A stretch of DNA of 29,958 nucleotides from Mycobacterium botniense (GTDB taxonomy: Bacteria > Actinomycetota > Actinomycetes > Mycobacteriales > Mycobacteriaceae), in NCBI RefSeq assembly GCF_010723305.1, contig NZ_BLKW01000001.1, forward strand, positions 1 through 29,958, in the 5' to 3' direction. Every line of letters begins with the position of its first letter. Positions within the stretch are counted from its first letter, which is position 1. A program made the translations under genes and the position numbers. This document shows, in pieces, positions 17,465 to 25,240 of the stretch. The notes beneath the pieces are model-generated. The model ran no database searches. It was not told where the DNA came from and saw nothing but the letters and a program-made list of their open reading frames with translations.

Positions 17465-18281
17465 ATGACGTCGGCCGATAGGGTGCTGACCGGGCACCCT
17501 TTTGTGGTCGCTCATCGTGGGGCATCGGCAGCTCGGCCGGAACATACCCTCGCGGCCTATGACCTTGCCCTCAAAGAGGGGGCTGACGGGGTGGAATGCG
17601 ATGTACGGCTGACCCGCGACGGTCACTTGGTGTGCGTCCATGACCGTCGCCTGGACCGCACATCGACCGGTGCCGGCTTGGTCAGCACGATGACGTTGGC
17701 CCAGTTGCGCGAATTGGAATACGGCGCGTGGCATGTCAGCTGGCGCCCCGACGGTGCTCATGGTGATACGAGCCTGTTGACGCTGGACGCCCTCGTCGCG
17801 CTGGTCCTGGACTGGCGGCGTCCGGTGAAGATCTTCATCGAAACCAAACATCCTGTCCGGTACGGCGCACTGGTGGAAAGCAAGGTGTTAGCGCTGCTGC
17901 ACCGGTTCGGTATTGCCGCGCCGGCCTCCGCCGACCGATCCCGGGCCGTGGTGATGTCGTTTTCGGCGGCCGCGGTCTGGCGGATTCGCCGCGCGGCACC
18001 GCTGCTGCCGACGGTGTTGCTCGGGCGCGCCGCCTGGTATCTGGCCAGTAGCGCAGCGACCGCGGTCGGTGCCACCGCCGTCGGGCCGTCGATCACCACG
18101 CTGCGTGACCATCCGGAACTCGTCGACCGTGCCGCGGCGCAGGGCCGGGCTCTGTACTGTTGGAATGTCGATACGTTCGACGACGTCACCTTCTGCCGGG
18201 ATCTTGGGTGGCCTGGATCGCCACTCACTACCCCGGCGGACCAAGGCCTGGCTGCAGAACGGGTCGACGGCGAGCCGGTGA
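17465..18281 (+). CDS. glpQ1: Glycerophosphodiester phosphodiesterase GlpQ1, two frameshifts near 3' end
   Basis: Hydrolyses glycerophosphodiesters to glycerol-3-phosphate and an alcohol. The family core is clear: VVAHRGASAARPEHTLAAY, GADGVECDVRLTRDGHLVCV with HD following, and later IFIETKHP. It also has CWNVDTFDD near the C terminus. Catalytic His, the Glu/Asp metal ligands and the second His are all present. Start ATG 17465. Two breaks near 18208 (a missing G) and 18235 separate VDTFDDVTFCRDLG, WIATHYPG and TKAWLQNG. With both repaired the protein ends at 18281, about 272 residues, as in M. tuberculosis (274). Without repair it would run to 18451 with an unrelated tail. Confidence 0.93.
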
Positions 18282-18386
18282 CGATCCGCGGCAGCGATGT
18301 CTCACCGCACAGTGCACCCACAGTGCCGCACCCCGATGGCGGCGACGGGCAGCACATGACGGCGGCCAGGACCGGAGCCGGGCGTT

Positions 18387-19160
18387 TCAGCGTAGCCAGC
18401 CCAGATGACCGGCCAGGAGTGCATAACCGACGAACGCGACAGTGTCGATGAGACCATGCGCGATCACCAGCGGCCAGAGTCGGCCGGTGCGGCGCCACAC
18501 ATACCCGAACACCAGCCCCATCGCGCAGTTACCCAGCCCGGCACCAAACCCTTGGTAGAGGTGGTAAACACCGCGCAGCACACTTGAGCAGGCCAGTGCG
18601 ACGCCAGGGCGGATGCCCAGCTGCCCAAGCCGGGTCAGCAGATAGCCGACCACGAGCACCTCTTCCGCCCAGCCGTCGGCGAACGCCATCCCAACCAGCA
18701 CCGGCACCCGCCACCAGGTCGGGCCCAGGCCGGAGGGAATGACGGAGGCGTTAATCCCCACCGTCCGCGCCGCGAGATAGCCGGCTAATCCGGGCAGGCC
18801 GACCACGGCGGCCAGACCAGTGCCGCCCAGCACATCGGCCCGCCAGCGGATCCGCCCCAGCCCGATTCGCGCCGGACTCACACCGCTACGCCACAGCAGA
18901 TACACCCCCAGAGCACCCCAGGCGACCAGTTGTGCGATGACCGCGAGGTTCAGCCCGAGATCGATCAGGTCAAAGTAGGAGCGTCGCGGGTTGATCGGGA
19001 TCCGCTGCGCGCCCAGATTACGCAGAACCTCATCGATGAGCTGCAGGATCGCGGTGAGGGCGCTGACGCCGAAGGTGACGCCCAGCACAACGGCGACCTC
19101 GATGCCCAGCGTCCGGCGCGGCGCCGGCGGCATTTCGGGTTCACCGGGCAGCGCGGTCAC
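18387..19160 (-). CDS. CPBP (CAAX/bacteriocin-processing) family intramembrane metalloprotease
   Basis: 257 residues from the chosen start, with about six to seven membrane helices. Motif 1 is a Glu pair in WAEEVLVVGYLL, motif 2 is the His of RGVYHLYQGFG and motif 3 is the His of IAHGLIDT. This is the glutamate/histidine metal site of the Abi/CPBP family. The canonical EExxxR Arg is replaced here (EEVLVVGY), as in some mycobacterial members. GTG 19160 is preferred over GTG 19169 because TACCGT lies seven bases before it. Substrate unknown. It faces glpQ1; M. tuberculosis carries bfrB in this interval, which is absent here. Confidence 0.85.
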   Translation of the reverse strand: MTALPGEPEMPPAPRRTLGIEVAVVLGVTFGVSALTAILQLIDEVLRNLGAQRIPINPRRSYFDLIDLGLNLAVIAQLVAWGALGVYLLWRSGVSPARIGLGRIRWRADVLGGTGLAAVVGLPGLAGYLAARTVGINASVIPSGLGPTWWRVPVLVGMAFADGWAEEVLVVGYLLTRLGQLGIRPGVALACSSVLRGVYHLYQGFGAGLGNCAMGLVFGYVWRRTGRLWPLVIAHGLIDTVAFVGYALLAGHLGWLR

Positions 19161-19167
19161 GCCCGAC

Positions 19168-19173
19168 ACGGTA
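19168..19173 (-). promoter_or_regulatory. Candidate -10 of the CPBP protease gene
   Basis: TACCGT on minus, seven bases before GTG 19160. It overlaps the alternative start codon at 19169, which argues for the shorter protein. Confidence 0.45.
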
Positions 19174-19305
19174 GCCGCCCCAATGGTCCGCGTGAGCGGC
19201 GCCCGGCTAAGCGACGCATTGCCAAGCGGGCAGCCACCGGCTGCGTCAATCGGACAGAGCTAACACAAACTCTGCTGCGCACCAGCGCAATTCTGTCGAC
19301 CCGGT

Positions 19306-19311
19306 TACTGT
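19306..19311 (+). promoter_or_regulatory. Candidate pheA -10 element
   Basis: TACTGT six bases before GTG 19318; fits a leaderless transcript and fixes the start at VVRIAYLGPEG. Confidence 0.5.
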
Positions 19312-19317
19312 TTGGTC

Positions 19318-20258
19318 GTGGTCCGCATCGCGTATCTCGGCCCGGAAGGAACGTTCACCGAAGCGGCGCTGCTGCAGCTGGCGGCCGCAGGCATGGTCCC
19401 CGACCACGGCCCCGCTACCGTGCGGCGTGTGCCCAGCGAAAGCACGCCTGCCGCACTCGACGCTGTTCGTGACGGCGTAGTCGATTACGCGTGCGTGCCC
19501 ATCGAGAACTCGATCGAAGGGCCTGTGGTGCCCACCCTGGACAGCCTGGCCATGGGTTCGCCGCTGCAAGTGTTCGCCGAGACAACGCTGGATGTGGCGT
19601 TCAGCATCGTCGTCAAGCCCGGCCGGACCGTCGCCGACGTTCGCACGGTCGCTGCTTTTCCCATGGCGGCCGCGCAGGTGCGGCACTGGCTGGCCACCCA
19701 TCTGCCGGTCGCGGAGCTGCGGCCGGCGAACTCCAATGCGGACGCTGCGCAGCAGGTCGCCGATGGCCAGGTCGACGCCGCGGTCAGTTCAGCGCTGGCC
19801 GCCCACCACTGCGGGTTAACGGCGCTGGCCGACGGCGTCGTCGATGAACCCAACGCCCGCACCCGCTTCCTGCTGGTCGGCCCGCCCGGGCCGCCGCCGA
19901 ACGGGGCCGACCGGACGTCGGTCGTGTTGCGGATCCACAATACGCCCGGGGCCTGGTCGCTGCGCTGAGCGAGTTCGGCATCCGCGGAATCGACCTGACC
20001 CGGATCGAGTCTCGGCCCACCCGCACCGAACTGGGCGCCTACATGTTTTTCCTGGACTGTGTCGGCCATATCGACGACGACGCGGTTGCCGAGGCACTTA
20101 AAGCCTTGCACCGCCGTTGTGCCGATGTGCGATACCTCGGTTCTTGGCCCACCGGTGTACTAGCGGGCGCACAACCACCGCCGTGCGACGAAGCAGCCCG
20201 CTGGCTGGCCCGGTTACGGGAAGGAAAACCGGATCCCGCCGGAGGCACCGCGCAATGA
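19318..20258 (+). CDS. pheA: Prephenate dehydratase, one frameshift
   Basis: Converts prephenate to phenylpyruvate in phenylalanine synthesis. It is a monofunctional type: substrate-binding dehydratase domain 1-190 with IAYLGPEGTFTEAAL, VPIENSIEGPVVPTLD and the catalytic Thr in NARTRFLLVG. A C-terminal ACT domain with GIDLTRIESRPTR, the phenylalanine-sensing ESRP motif, follows. The frame stops at 19968 because one C is missing in NTPGA-LVAAL; the ACT domain continues immediately in the next frame to 20258. Restored length about 313 residues versus 321 in M. tuberculosis. The stop overlaps the next start as ATGA, so the mutase-like gene is translationally coupled. Confidence 0.95.
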
Positions 20259-20942
20259 GCGGTCGTTTGGTGCTGGTGCGGCACGCCCAGTCCTACGGCA
20301 ACCTGGAGCGCCGGCTGGACACGTTACCGCCAGGAACCAGCTTGACACCTCTGGGTCGGGATCAGGCCCGTATATTTGCGCGTACCCGTTCGCCGCGGCC
20401 CGCGATGGTGATCCATTCGGTCGCGGCCCGAGCCGCGGAGACCGCCGCGGTGATCGGCGCCGAACTGGGGGTGCCGATCCGCGAAGTCGCCGGCATCCAC
20501 GAAGTGCAGGTCGGGGTTGGAAAACCGCAACGACGACGAAGCGGTTGCCGAGTTCAACGCGATCTACCAGCGGTGGCATCACGGTGAACTGGAGGTGCCG
20601 CTACCCGGGGGGGAAACCGGGCGCGACGTGTTGGACCGCTACCTGCCGGTGCTCACCGATCTGCGCATCCGTTACCTCGACGACCATGACTGGACCGGCG
20701 ACATCATCGTCGTGAGCCACGGTGCGGCGATCCGGCTGGCGGCCGCTGCGCTGGCCGGCGTGGACGGCGGGTTCGTGCTGGATCACCATCTCGGCAACAC
20801 TGAATCGGTGGTGCTGATCCCCATCACCGACGGCCGATGGAGTTGTGTGCGCTGGGGTGAGCTGTCGCCGCCGTTCTCCCCCGAGCCCGCGCCGGCTCCA
20901 ATCGCCGACGCGGTGCGCTGCAACACCGACCCGATGGCCTGA
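20255..20942 (+). CDS. Phosphoglycerate-mutase-like histidine phosphatase (Rv3837c-like), one frameshift
   Basis: Cytosolic member of the histidine phosphatase family, about 229 residues restored. Catalytic residues: RH in LVLVRHAQSYGN, Arg of SVAARAAETA, Glu of IHEVQVGE and the second His in VVSHGAAIRLAAAA. All are intact, in contrast to the exported family member at 14822. The break near 20515 is a missing base between EVQVG and LENRNDDEAVAEFN. It is coupled to pheA by an ATGA overlap; the same pairing exists in M. tuberculosis (Rv3838c-Rv3837c). The substrate is unproven; the pairing hints at a link with aromatic or phosphate metabolism. Confidence 0.88.
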
Positions 20943-20980
20943 GCAGCTCGCGGCACCACGCTGGCCGGGCACCTTCGAGA

Positions 20981-21178
20981 TCACATACCGGCGGCCAGCG
21001 CGACCGGTTCACCGCACCCGCAGCCGACCATGTCGCACTCGATCACAAAGGTGTGCGGAATCAGCTCGGGGTCGTCGCAGCCGTCGTCAGTGCACTCCGG
21101 TCGGCGCAGCGCATGGCGAATGACGGTGCCGTGGCAGTGAGCCAAGTCTTCACGACAACCGCGGCAGCTGGTACCCAT
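20981..21178 (-). CDS. Cys-rich small protein, probable metal binding
   Basis: 65 residues with eight cysteines: C5-x2-C8 (SCRGCRED), C15, C29, C34, C48, and C53-x-C55 (GCGCGEP). Histidines H14, H16 and H22 lie among them. The spacing suggests one or two zinc or iron sites, in the manner of small ribbon proteins. It lies downstream of the zincin on the same strand (66-base gap) and converges on the mutase-like gene. I do not recognise a named family. The coherent Cys pattern and position support a real gene; no Shine-Dalgarno is obvious. Confidence 0.55.
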   Translation of the reverse strand: MGTSCRGCREDLAHCHGTVIRHALRRPECTDDGCDDPELIPHTFVIECDMVGCGCGEPVALAAGM

Positions 21179-21244
21179 GGGCTGTTCTTAGCACCCGGCG
21201 CGGACAAACCCGTCGATGCCACGCCCATCGATTGCCAGTCATTG

Positions 21245-21594
21245 TCAGGCCCAGCCGAGTTCCTCCAGCCGGTCGTCGTCGATCCCGAAGTGGTGAGCAA
21301 CCTCGTGGATCACCGTGATCATCACCTGCTCGACAACCTCGGCATCGGAATGACAGGCGTCCAGCAGCGCTTCCCGGTAGATCGTGATCGTATCCGGTAG
21401 CGCGCCGGCGTAGCTGGAGTCGCGTTCGGTCAGCGCTACCCCGTCGTACAGTCCGAGCAGGTCAGGTTCTTCGGGGTGGCGCTCGGCGACGAGAACGACG
21501 ACGTTGTCCATAGCCGCGGCGAGCTCCTGCGGGATCAGGTCCAGTGCGTGGGAAACCAGTTCGTCGAACCGCCCGGGTCCATCCGCACGGCCAT
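21245..21594 (-). CDS. Minimal zincin-type metallopeptidase (Rv3836-like), one frameshift
   Basis: About 116 residues restored. The active-site motif HEVAHHFGIDDDRLEELGW is a full HExxHxxGxxD zincin signature in the C-terminal 20 residues, as in the small DUF1025/Zincin_1 family. The preceding TITIYREALLD is also typical. The start is ATG 21594 (MAVRMDPGG), four bases after the stop of the upstream gene. A missing G near 21571 throws the reading frame, so only 21245-21511 is open from an internal Met. Natural substrate unknown; probably co-transcribed with the upstream septum-formation-type gene. Confidence 0.85.
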
Positions 21595-21598
21595 CGGA

Positions 21599-22951
21599 TC
21601 ATGCTCCTGGTGCGGGTGCGGCCGGAGCCGGCGGTGGCGGGGCCGGTGGGGCTTCCATCGGCGCCGGGGGAGGCGGCGGTGGGGGTTCGCCACCCGCAGC
21701 CGCCGGTGGTGGCGCTTCAGCACCCGGAGATGGCGGTACGGCGGGCGCCGGCTGCGGCGGCGACTGCGGAGCCGGCTCGGCAGGTTGGTGCGGCAGGTGC
21801 TGGTTGCCCGGCCGTTGCCCGGTCGATGCCGTCGAGGTGCCCTGGCTCAGCGGCACGGGGGGCACCGGGATCGGCGGCGGGTTGAGCCGCTCTTGGGGGA
21901 TCTCCGGCGGCGGGATGGGTGGCTGGCCATTGATCAGCAGCGGACCCTTGGCGCTGTTGAGCAATGTCGCCCAGCCACCGTTGCCCAGGGTCGCGCCGAT
22001 ACTGCAGGAAACTTCCCGGCTACCGGCCGCCCAGCTGGGCAGCGAGACGGTGTTATAGGTCAGCGTCAGCGTGGTGTTGCGCAACTGGACCGGGGCAAGG
22101 TAAGCCTCTGTCAGCCGGGTGCACGAGTCTTTGATAAAAGTGTCCTGCTCAGGTTCAGGGGGCAGCGCGCCGGGGAATCTCTCGGCGAGGTTGACACTGC
22201 CGGTGACCTCCATGGCATGCGGTCCTGCGCAGTCGACCGGGGTATCGGTGGGTTGGTTGGTAGCAGGGTCGATACCGAGACAAGTTCCCGCCGGCCAGAC
22301 CTTCGATTGATCAAGGTTGGCGACCCGGCCCTGGAAAGCGGCCTGTTGGTTGTTGGGGCCGGGCAGTTGCAGGCCGCACAGCACGCGGCGGTCACCAGAC
22401 TGGCGCCAGGCGCGGTCACCCGACCACAGCATACTGATGCTGAACTTGCTGTTGGGGTCGTAGTGGTTTCCCAGGTAGCGCCGGACCGCAGCCTCGCACT
22501 GCTCCTGGCTGATCTGCTCGATACGAGCAGCTGACGGCGGCGCCGAATCGGGACCGTACTCCGAGCCCGGGAAGGTCCGCATATCGATGGACTCGGCGAC
22601 CTCGAAACGGTGTTCGTCTTTGCACTCGACGATACTGGCCGCCTCGGGCAGGTTCTCCGGCCACATCAGACAGTCGCCGCTGGTGGCGCGGTTGAAAGCT
22701 TCGTTGCTCTTGACGCCGGTGCTGGGCACCGGGTTAGCGACCATGTAACCCACCAGCCGCCCCGGACCGGTGTCGCCGCTCGGCACCGCGGTGACCACGC
22801 CGGCAATGAGCAGGCCACCCAGGGCGGTCAGCAGCAGGGTGCGTCGTGTCGACGTGGCGCGCAGGGCATGCCAGGAGGGCAGCCGACGCCGTGCCGCCCG
22901 CGGCTGTTGAGCGGCGGCCGGTGAATCGTCCTGGTCGGTTGCGTCTGGCAT
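21599..22951 (-). CDS. Septum-formation-domain membrane protein (Rv3835-like)
   Basis: 450 residues from the chosen start; intact. An Arg-rich cytoplasmic N terminus is followed by one membrane helix at about 38-56 (TLLLTALGGLLIAGVVTAV). An extracytoplasmic domain of about 280 residues contains paired cysteines (SGDCLMWPENLPE, VECKDEHRFEVAES, PVDCAGPHAMEVTGSV), the pattern of the Septum_form family. The last 100 residues are a Pro/Ala-rich tail (PPPPPPPAPMEAPPAP). Start candidates are 22975, 22960 and 22951; the last is favoured by family length and a weak CAGAAT -10 seven bases upstream. Likely acts at the cell envelope. Confidence 0.85.
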   Translation of the reverse strand: MPDATDQDDSPAAAQQPRAARRRLPSWHALRATSTRRTLLLTALGGLLIAGVVTAVPSGDTGPGRLVGYMVANPVPSTGVKSNEAFNRATSGDCLMWPENLPEAASIVECKDEHRFEVAESIDMRTFPGSEYGPDSAPPSAARIEQISQEQCEAAVRRYLGNHYDPNSKFSISMLWSGDRAWRQSGDRRVLCGLQLPGPNNQQAAFQGRVANLDQSKVWPAGTCLGIDPATNQPTDTPVDCAGPHAMEVTGSVNLAERFPGALPPEPEQDTFIKDSCTRLTEAYLAPVQLRNTTLTLTYNTVSLPSWAAGSREVSCSIGATLGNGGWATLLNSAKGPLLINGQPPIPPPEIPQERLNPPPIPVPPVPLSQGTSTASTGQRPGNQHLPHQPAEPAPQSPPQPAPAVPPSPGAEAPPPAAAGGEPPPPPPPAPMEAPPAPPPPAPAAPAPGA

Positions 22952-23054
22952 CCGCTCCATTCTGACAGGCTGCATGACCGGCGTGAAAGCTGTTGCATGT
23001 GGGATCCTGGCTCCGGGCGCCAGGCCGGCGACGCTCGGCCCCGGCGACCGAAAG

Positions 23055-23060
23055 TAGGTT
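23055..23060 (+). promoter_or_regulatory. Candidate serS -10 element
   Basis: TAGGTT seven bases before GTG 23068, the leaderless arrangement. Confidence 0.5.
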
Positions 23061-23067
23061 AAAGGTC

Positions 23068-24325
23068 GTGATCGACCTGAAGCTGCTGCAGGATAACCCC
23101 GACGCGGTCCGGCGTTCTCAGGTCAGCCGCGGCGAAGACCCCGCTCTGGTGGACGCCTTGCTGGCCGCTGATGCCGCCCGCCGGGCGGCGATCTCCACGG
23201 CGGACTCACTGCGCGCCGAACAGAAGGCTGCGAGCAAGAACGTGAGTACCGCCTCCGGCGACGAGCGTGCGGCACTGCTAGCGCGGGCCAGGGAACTGGC
23301 CGAACAGGTCAAGGCCGCCGAGGCCGCTCAGGCGCAGGCCGAGGCGGCGTTCACTGCGGCCCATCTGGCGATCCCGAACGTCATCCTCGACGACGTGCCC
23401 CGGCGGGGAAGACGACTATCGCGTCCTGGATGTCGTCGGTGAGCCCGCCGCCGTCGAAAACCCGCGTGACCATGTCGAACTCGGTGAGGCACTGGGGCTC
23501 ATCGACATGCAGCGCGGTGCCAAAGTGTCCGGCTCGCGGTTTTATTTCCTGACGGGCCGGGGTGCGCTGCTGCAGCTGGGGCTCTTGCAGCTGGCGATGC
23601 GGTTGGCCGTCGACAACGGGTTCATCGCGATGATCCCGCCGGTGCTGGTGCGTCCCGAGGTGATGTCCGGTACCGGGTTTCTCGGCGCCCACGCCGAAGA
23701 GGTGTACCGCGTGGAGTCTGACGACCTTTATTTGGTCGGTACTTCCGAAGTTCCCCTGGCCGGCTACCACGCAGACGAAATCCTTGACCTGTCCGCCGGG
23801 CCCCTGCGCTATGTGGGCTGGTCGTCGTGCTTTCGGCGTGAGGCCGGCAGCCACGGCAAAGACACGCGCGGCATCATCCGGGTGCATCAGTTCGACAAGG
23901 TGGAAGCGTTCGTCTACTGCATGCCCGCCCACGCTGAAACCGAGCATGAACGATTGCTGCACTGGCAACGCGAAATGTTAGCCAAGGTCGAGGTGCCCTA
24001 TCGGGTAATCGACGTGGCCGCAGGCGATCTCGGTTCCTCAGCGGCTCGGAAGTTCGACTGCGAGGCCTGGCTGCCGACACAAGGCACCTACCGCGAACTG
24101 ACGTCCACGTCGAACTGCACCACCTTTCAGGCACGCCGGCTGGCGACGCGCTACCGCGATCCCAACGGAAAGCCGCACATCGCTGCAACACTCAACGGCA
24201 CCTTGGCCACCACCCGCTGGCTGGTGGCGATACTGGAGAATCACCAACAACCCGACGGCAGTGTGCGGATCCCCGACGCACTCGTCCCCTACGTGGGCAC
24301 CGAACTGCTGGAGCCCACGCACTGA
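23068..24325 (+). CDS. serS: Seryl-tRNA synthetase, one frameshift
   Basis: Class II aminoacyl-tRNA synthetase, charges tRNA-Ser; single-copy and essential. The N-terminal coiled-coil tRNA-binding arm covers about 1-105 ([40 protein letters not shown]). The catalytic core has [14 protein letters not shown], motif 2 [40 protein letters not shown] and motif 3 [16 protein letters not shown]. The frame breaks at about 23400, where the protein should read [18 protein letters not shown]; two bases appear missing from a C/G run. With that repair it is 419 residues, exactly the M. tuberculosis length. Because the gene cannot be lost, this break is strong evidence for sequence error. Confidence 0.96.
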
Positions 24326-24334
24326 GCGCTGCGG

Positions 24335-24826
24335 TCAGCCCGGAACCTGAGCGCTCAACCGCCGGTGACGACGCTGTCGTTCGATGGTGGCGAAGTAGAA
24401 CGCGAAGGCAAATGTAAAACTGGTGAACAAGCTGCACACAAAGTACAGCCATGGACGCCGCACACCGTGACGGTAGCCGTCGACAATGCTAAACATTGGC
24501 AGCAGAACCACGTTCGCGATCGTATAGTCCTGGCCGGCGGAGCTGGCGGCTGGATTGGTGAACAGCAGCCTGATGTAATCCGACCAACTTCCGGGCCCCC
24601 AGATCGGATTGCCGTCCCCAGACGAGTAATCACGCACGAAACATATGTTGAAATACCAACCCAGCACGATCGAGGCGATACCGACGCAATAGTATGCACA
24701 CTCAAGCATCGAAAACCGCGGTCCCTCAGTTGGCCTGGCGAAAACAGCGCAGTTCGACACGACGATCGCGCCGATCACCGTCAAGCCCAGCAAACCATGC
24801 GCCAACAGTGAGAACACGCGCGCCAT
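24335..24826 (-). CDS. DUF2834 family membrane protein
   Basis: About 163 residues from ATG 24826, with four hydrophobic segments: LAHGLLGLTVIGAIVVSNCA, CVGIASIVLGWYFNICFV, IANVVLLPMFSIVDG and PWLYFVCSLFTSFTFAFAFY. The block NPAASSAGQDYTIANVVLLP and the PWLYFV-SLFTSF pattern are characteristic of DUF2834. The frame also opens from TTG 24853, but those codons form a -35 element (see promoter entry). A GTG at 24817 is a further candidate. Function unknown. It stands next to serS (convergent) and after the Rv3819-like gene, where M. tuberculosis has the sulfolipid locus. Confidence 0.8.
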   Translation of the reverse strand: MARVFSLLAHGLLGLTVIGAIVVSNCAVFARPTEGPRFSMLECAYYCVGIASIVLGWYFNICFVRDYSSGDGNPIWGPGSWSDYIRLLFTNPAASSAGQDYTIANVVLLPMFSIVDGYRHGVRRPWLYFVCSLFTSFTFAFAFYFATIERQRRHRRLSAQVPG

Positions 24827-24853
24827 CTCAGTGCCGATTCGTTGATTTGTCAA
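24825..24853 (-). promoter_or_regulatory. Sigma-70-type promoter overlapping the 5' end of the DUF2834 gene
   Basis: On minus: TTGACA (24853-24848), exactly 17 bases, then TGAGAT (24830-24825). The -35 is a perfect consensus. Transcription would begin near 24817, at or just after the first good start codons, so the message is nearly or wholly leaderless and GTG 24817 may be the true start. Confidence 0.55.
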
Positions 24854-24890
24854 TAGGGCAGAAAAACCGGGAAGACCGACCCGAAGAGGA

Positions 24891-25240
24891 TCAACACGGC
24901 TGCCGGCCAGCCAGCAGCTCGTCGAGCAATGCGATAAACTCGGCCGGATGTGCCGGGGTGAATGCGGGCCTTGGCCGGGTTCCCGGTACGTCCAGCGTGA
25001 TCAACGTCGATTTCAGCGGTCGACGTACGTCTAACGGCAGCCAGCGGCGCAGTCTGAGCTGCCCCAGATACGGAACCGGTGCAGCAGCAGGCCCAGTGGC
25101 TCAGCCCTGTATCCGCGGACAGTGTTCAGTGGAATGACTTTCGCTGTGCCAGAGGGAAAGTGGTAGCGGCGCAGGGTGATCGCTTGATCGTCCAGCTGCA
25201 CGAGACCGTCGTCGTAGGACCGCCTGGCCGCCTTGCTCAC
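24891..25240 (-). CDS. Rv3819-like small conserved protein, one frameshift
   Basis: About 116 residues restored. The body reads LVQLDDQAITLRRYHFPSGT, KVIPLNTVRGYRAEPLGLLL and FRIWGSSDLRRWLPLD, then KSTLITLDVPGTRPRPAFTP and EFIALLDELLAGRQPC. The break is near 25050, where one C is missing in SSD-LRR. The alternating hydrophobic strands followed by a C-terminal helix suggest a small PH-like beta fold; that is inference. The start GTG 25240 overlaps the upstream stop as GTGA, so it is translationally coupled to the MBL-Rieske gene. The same gene order occurs in M. tuberculosis (Rv3818-Rv3819). No known function. Confidence 0.78.
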
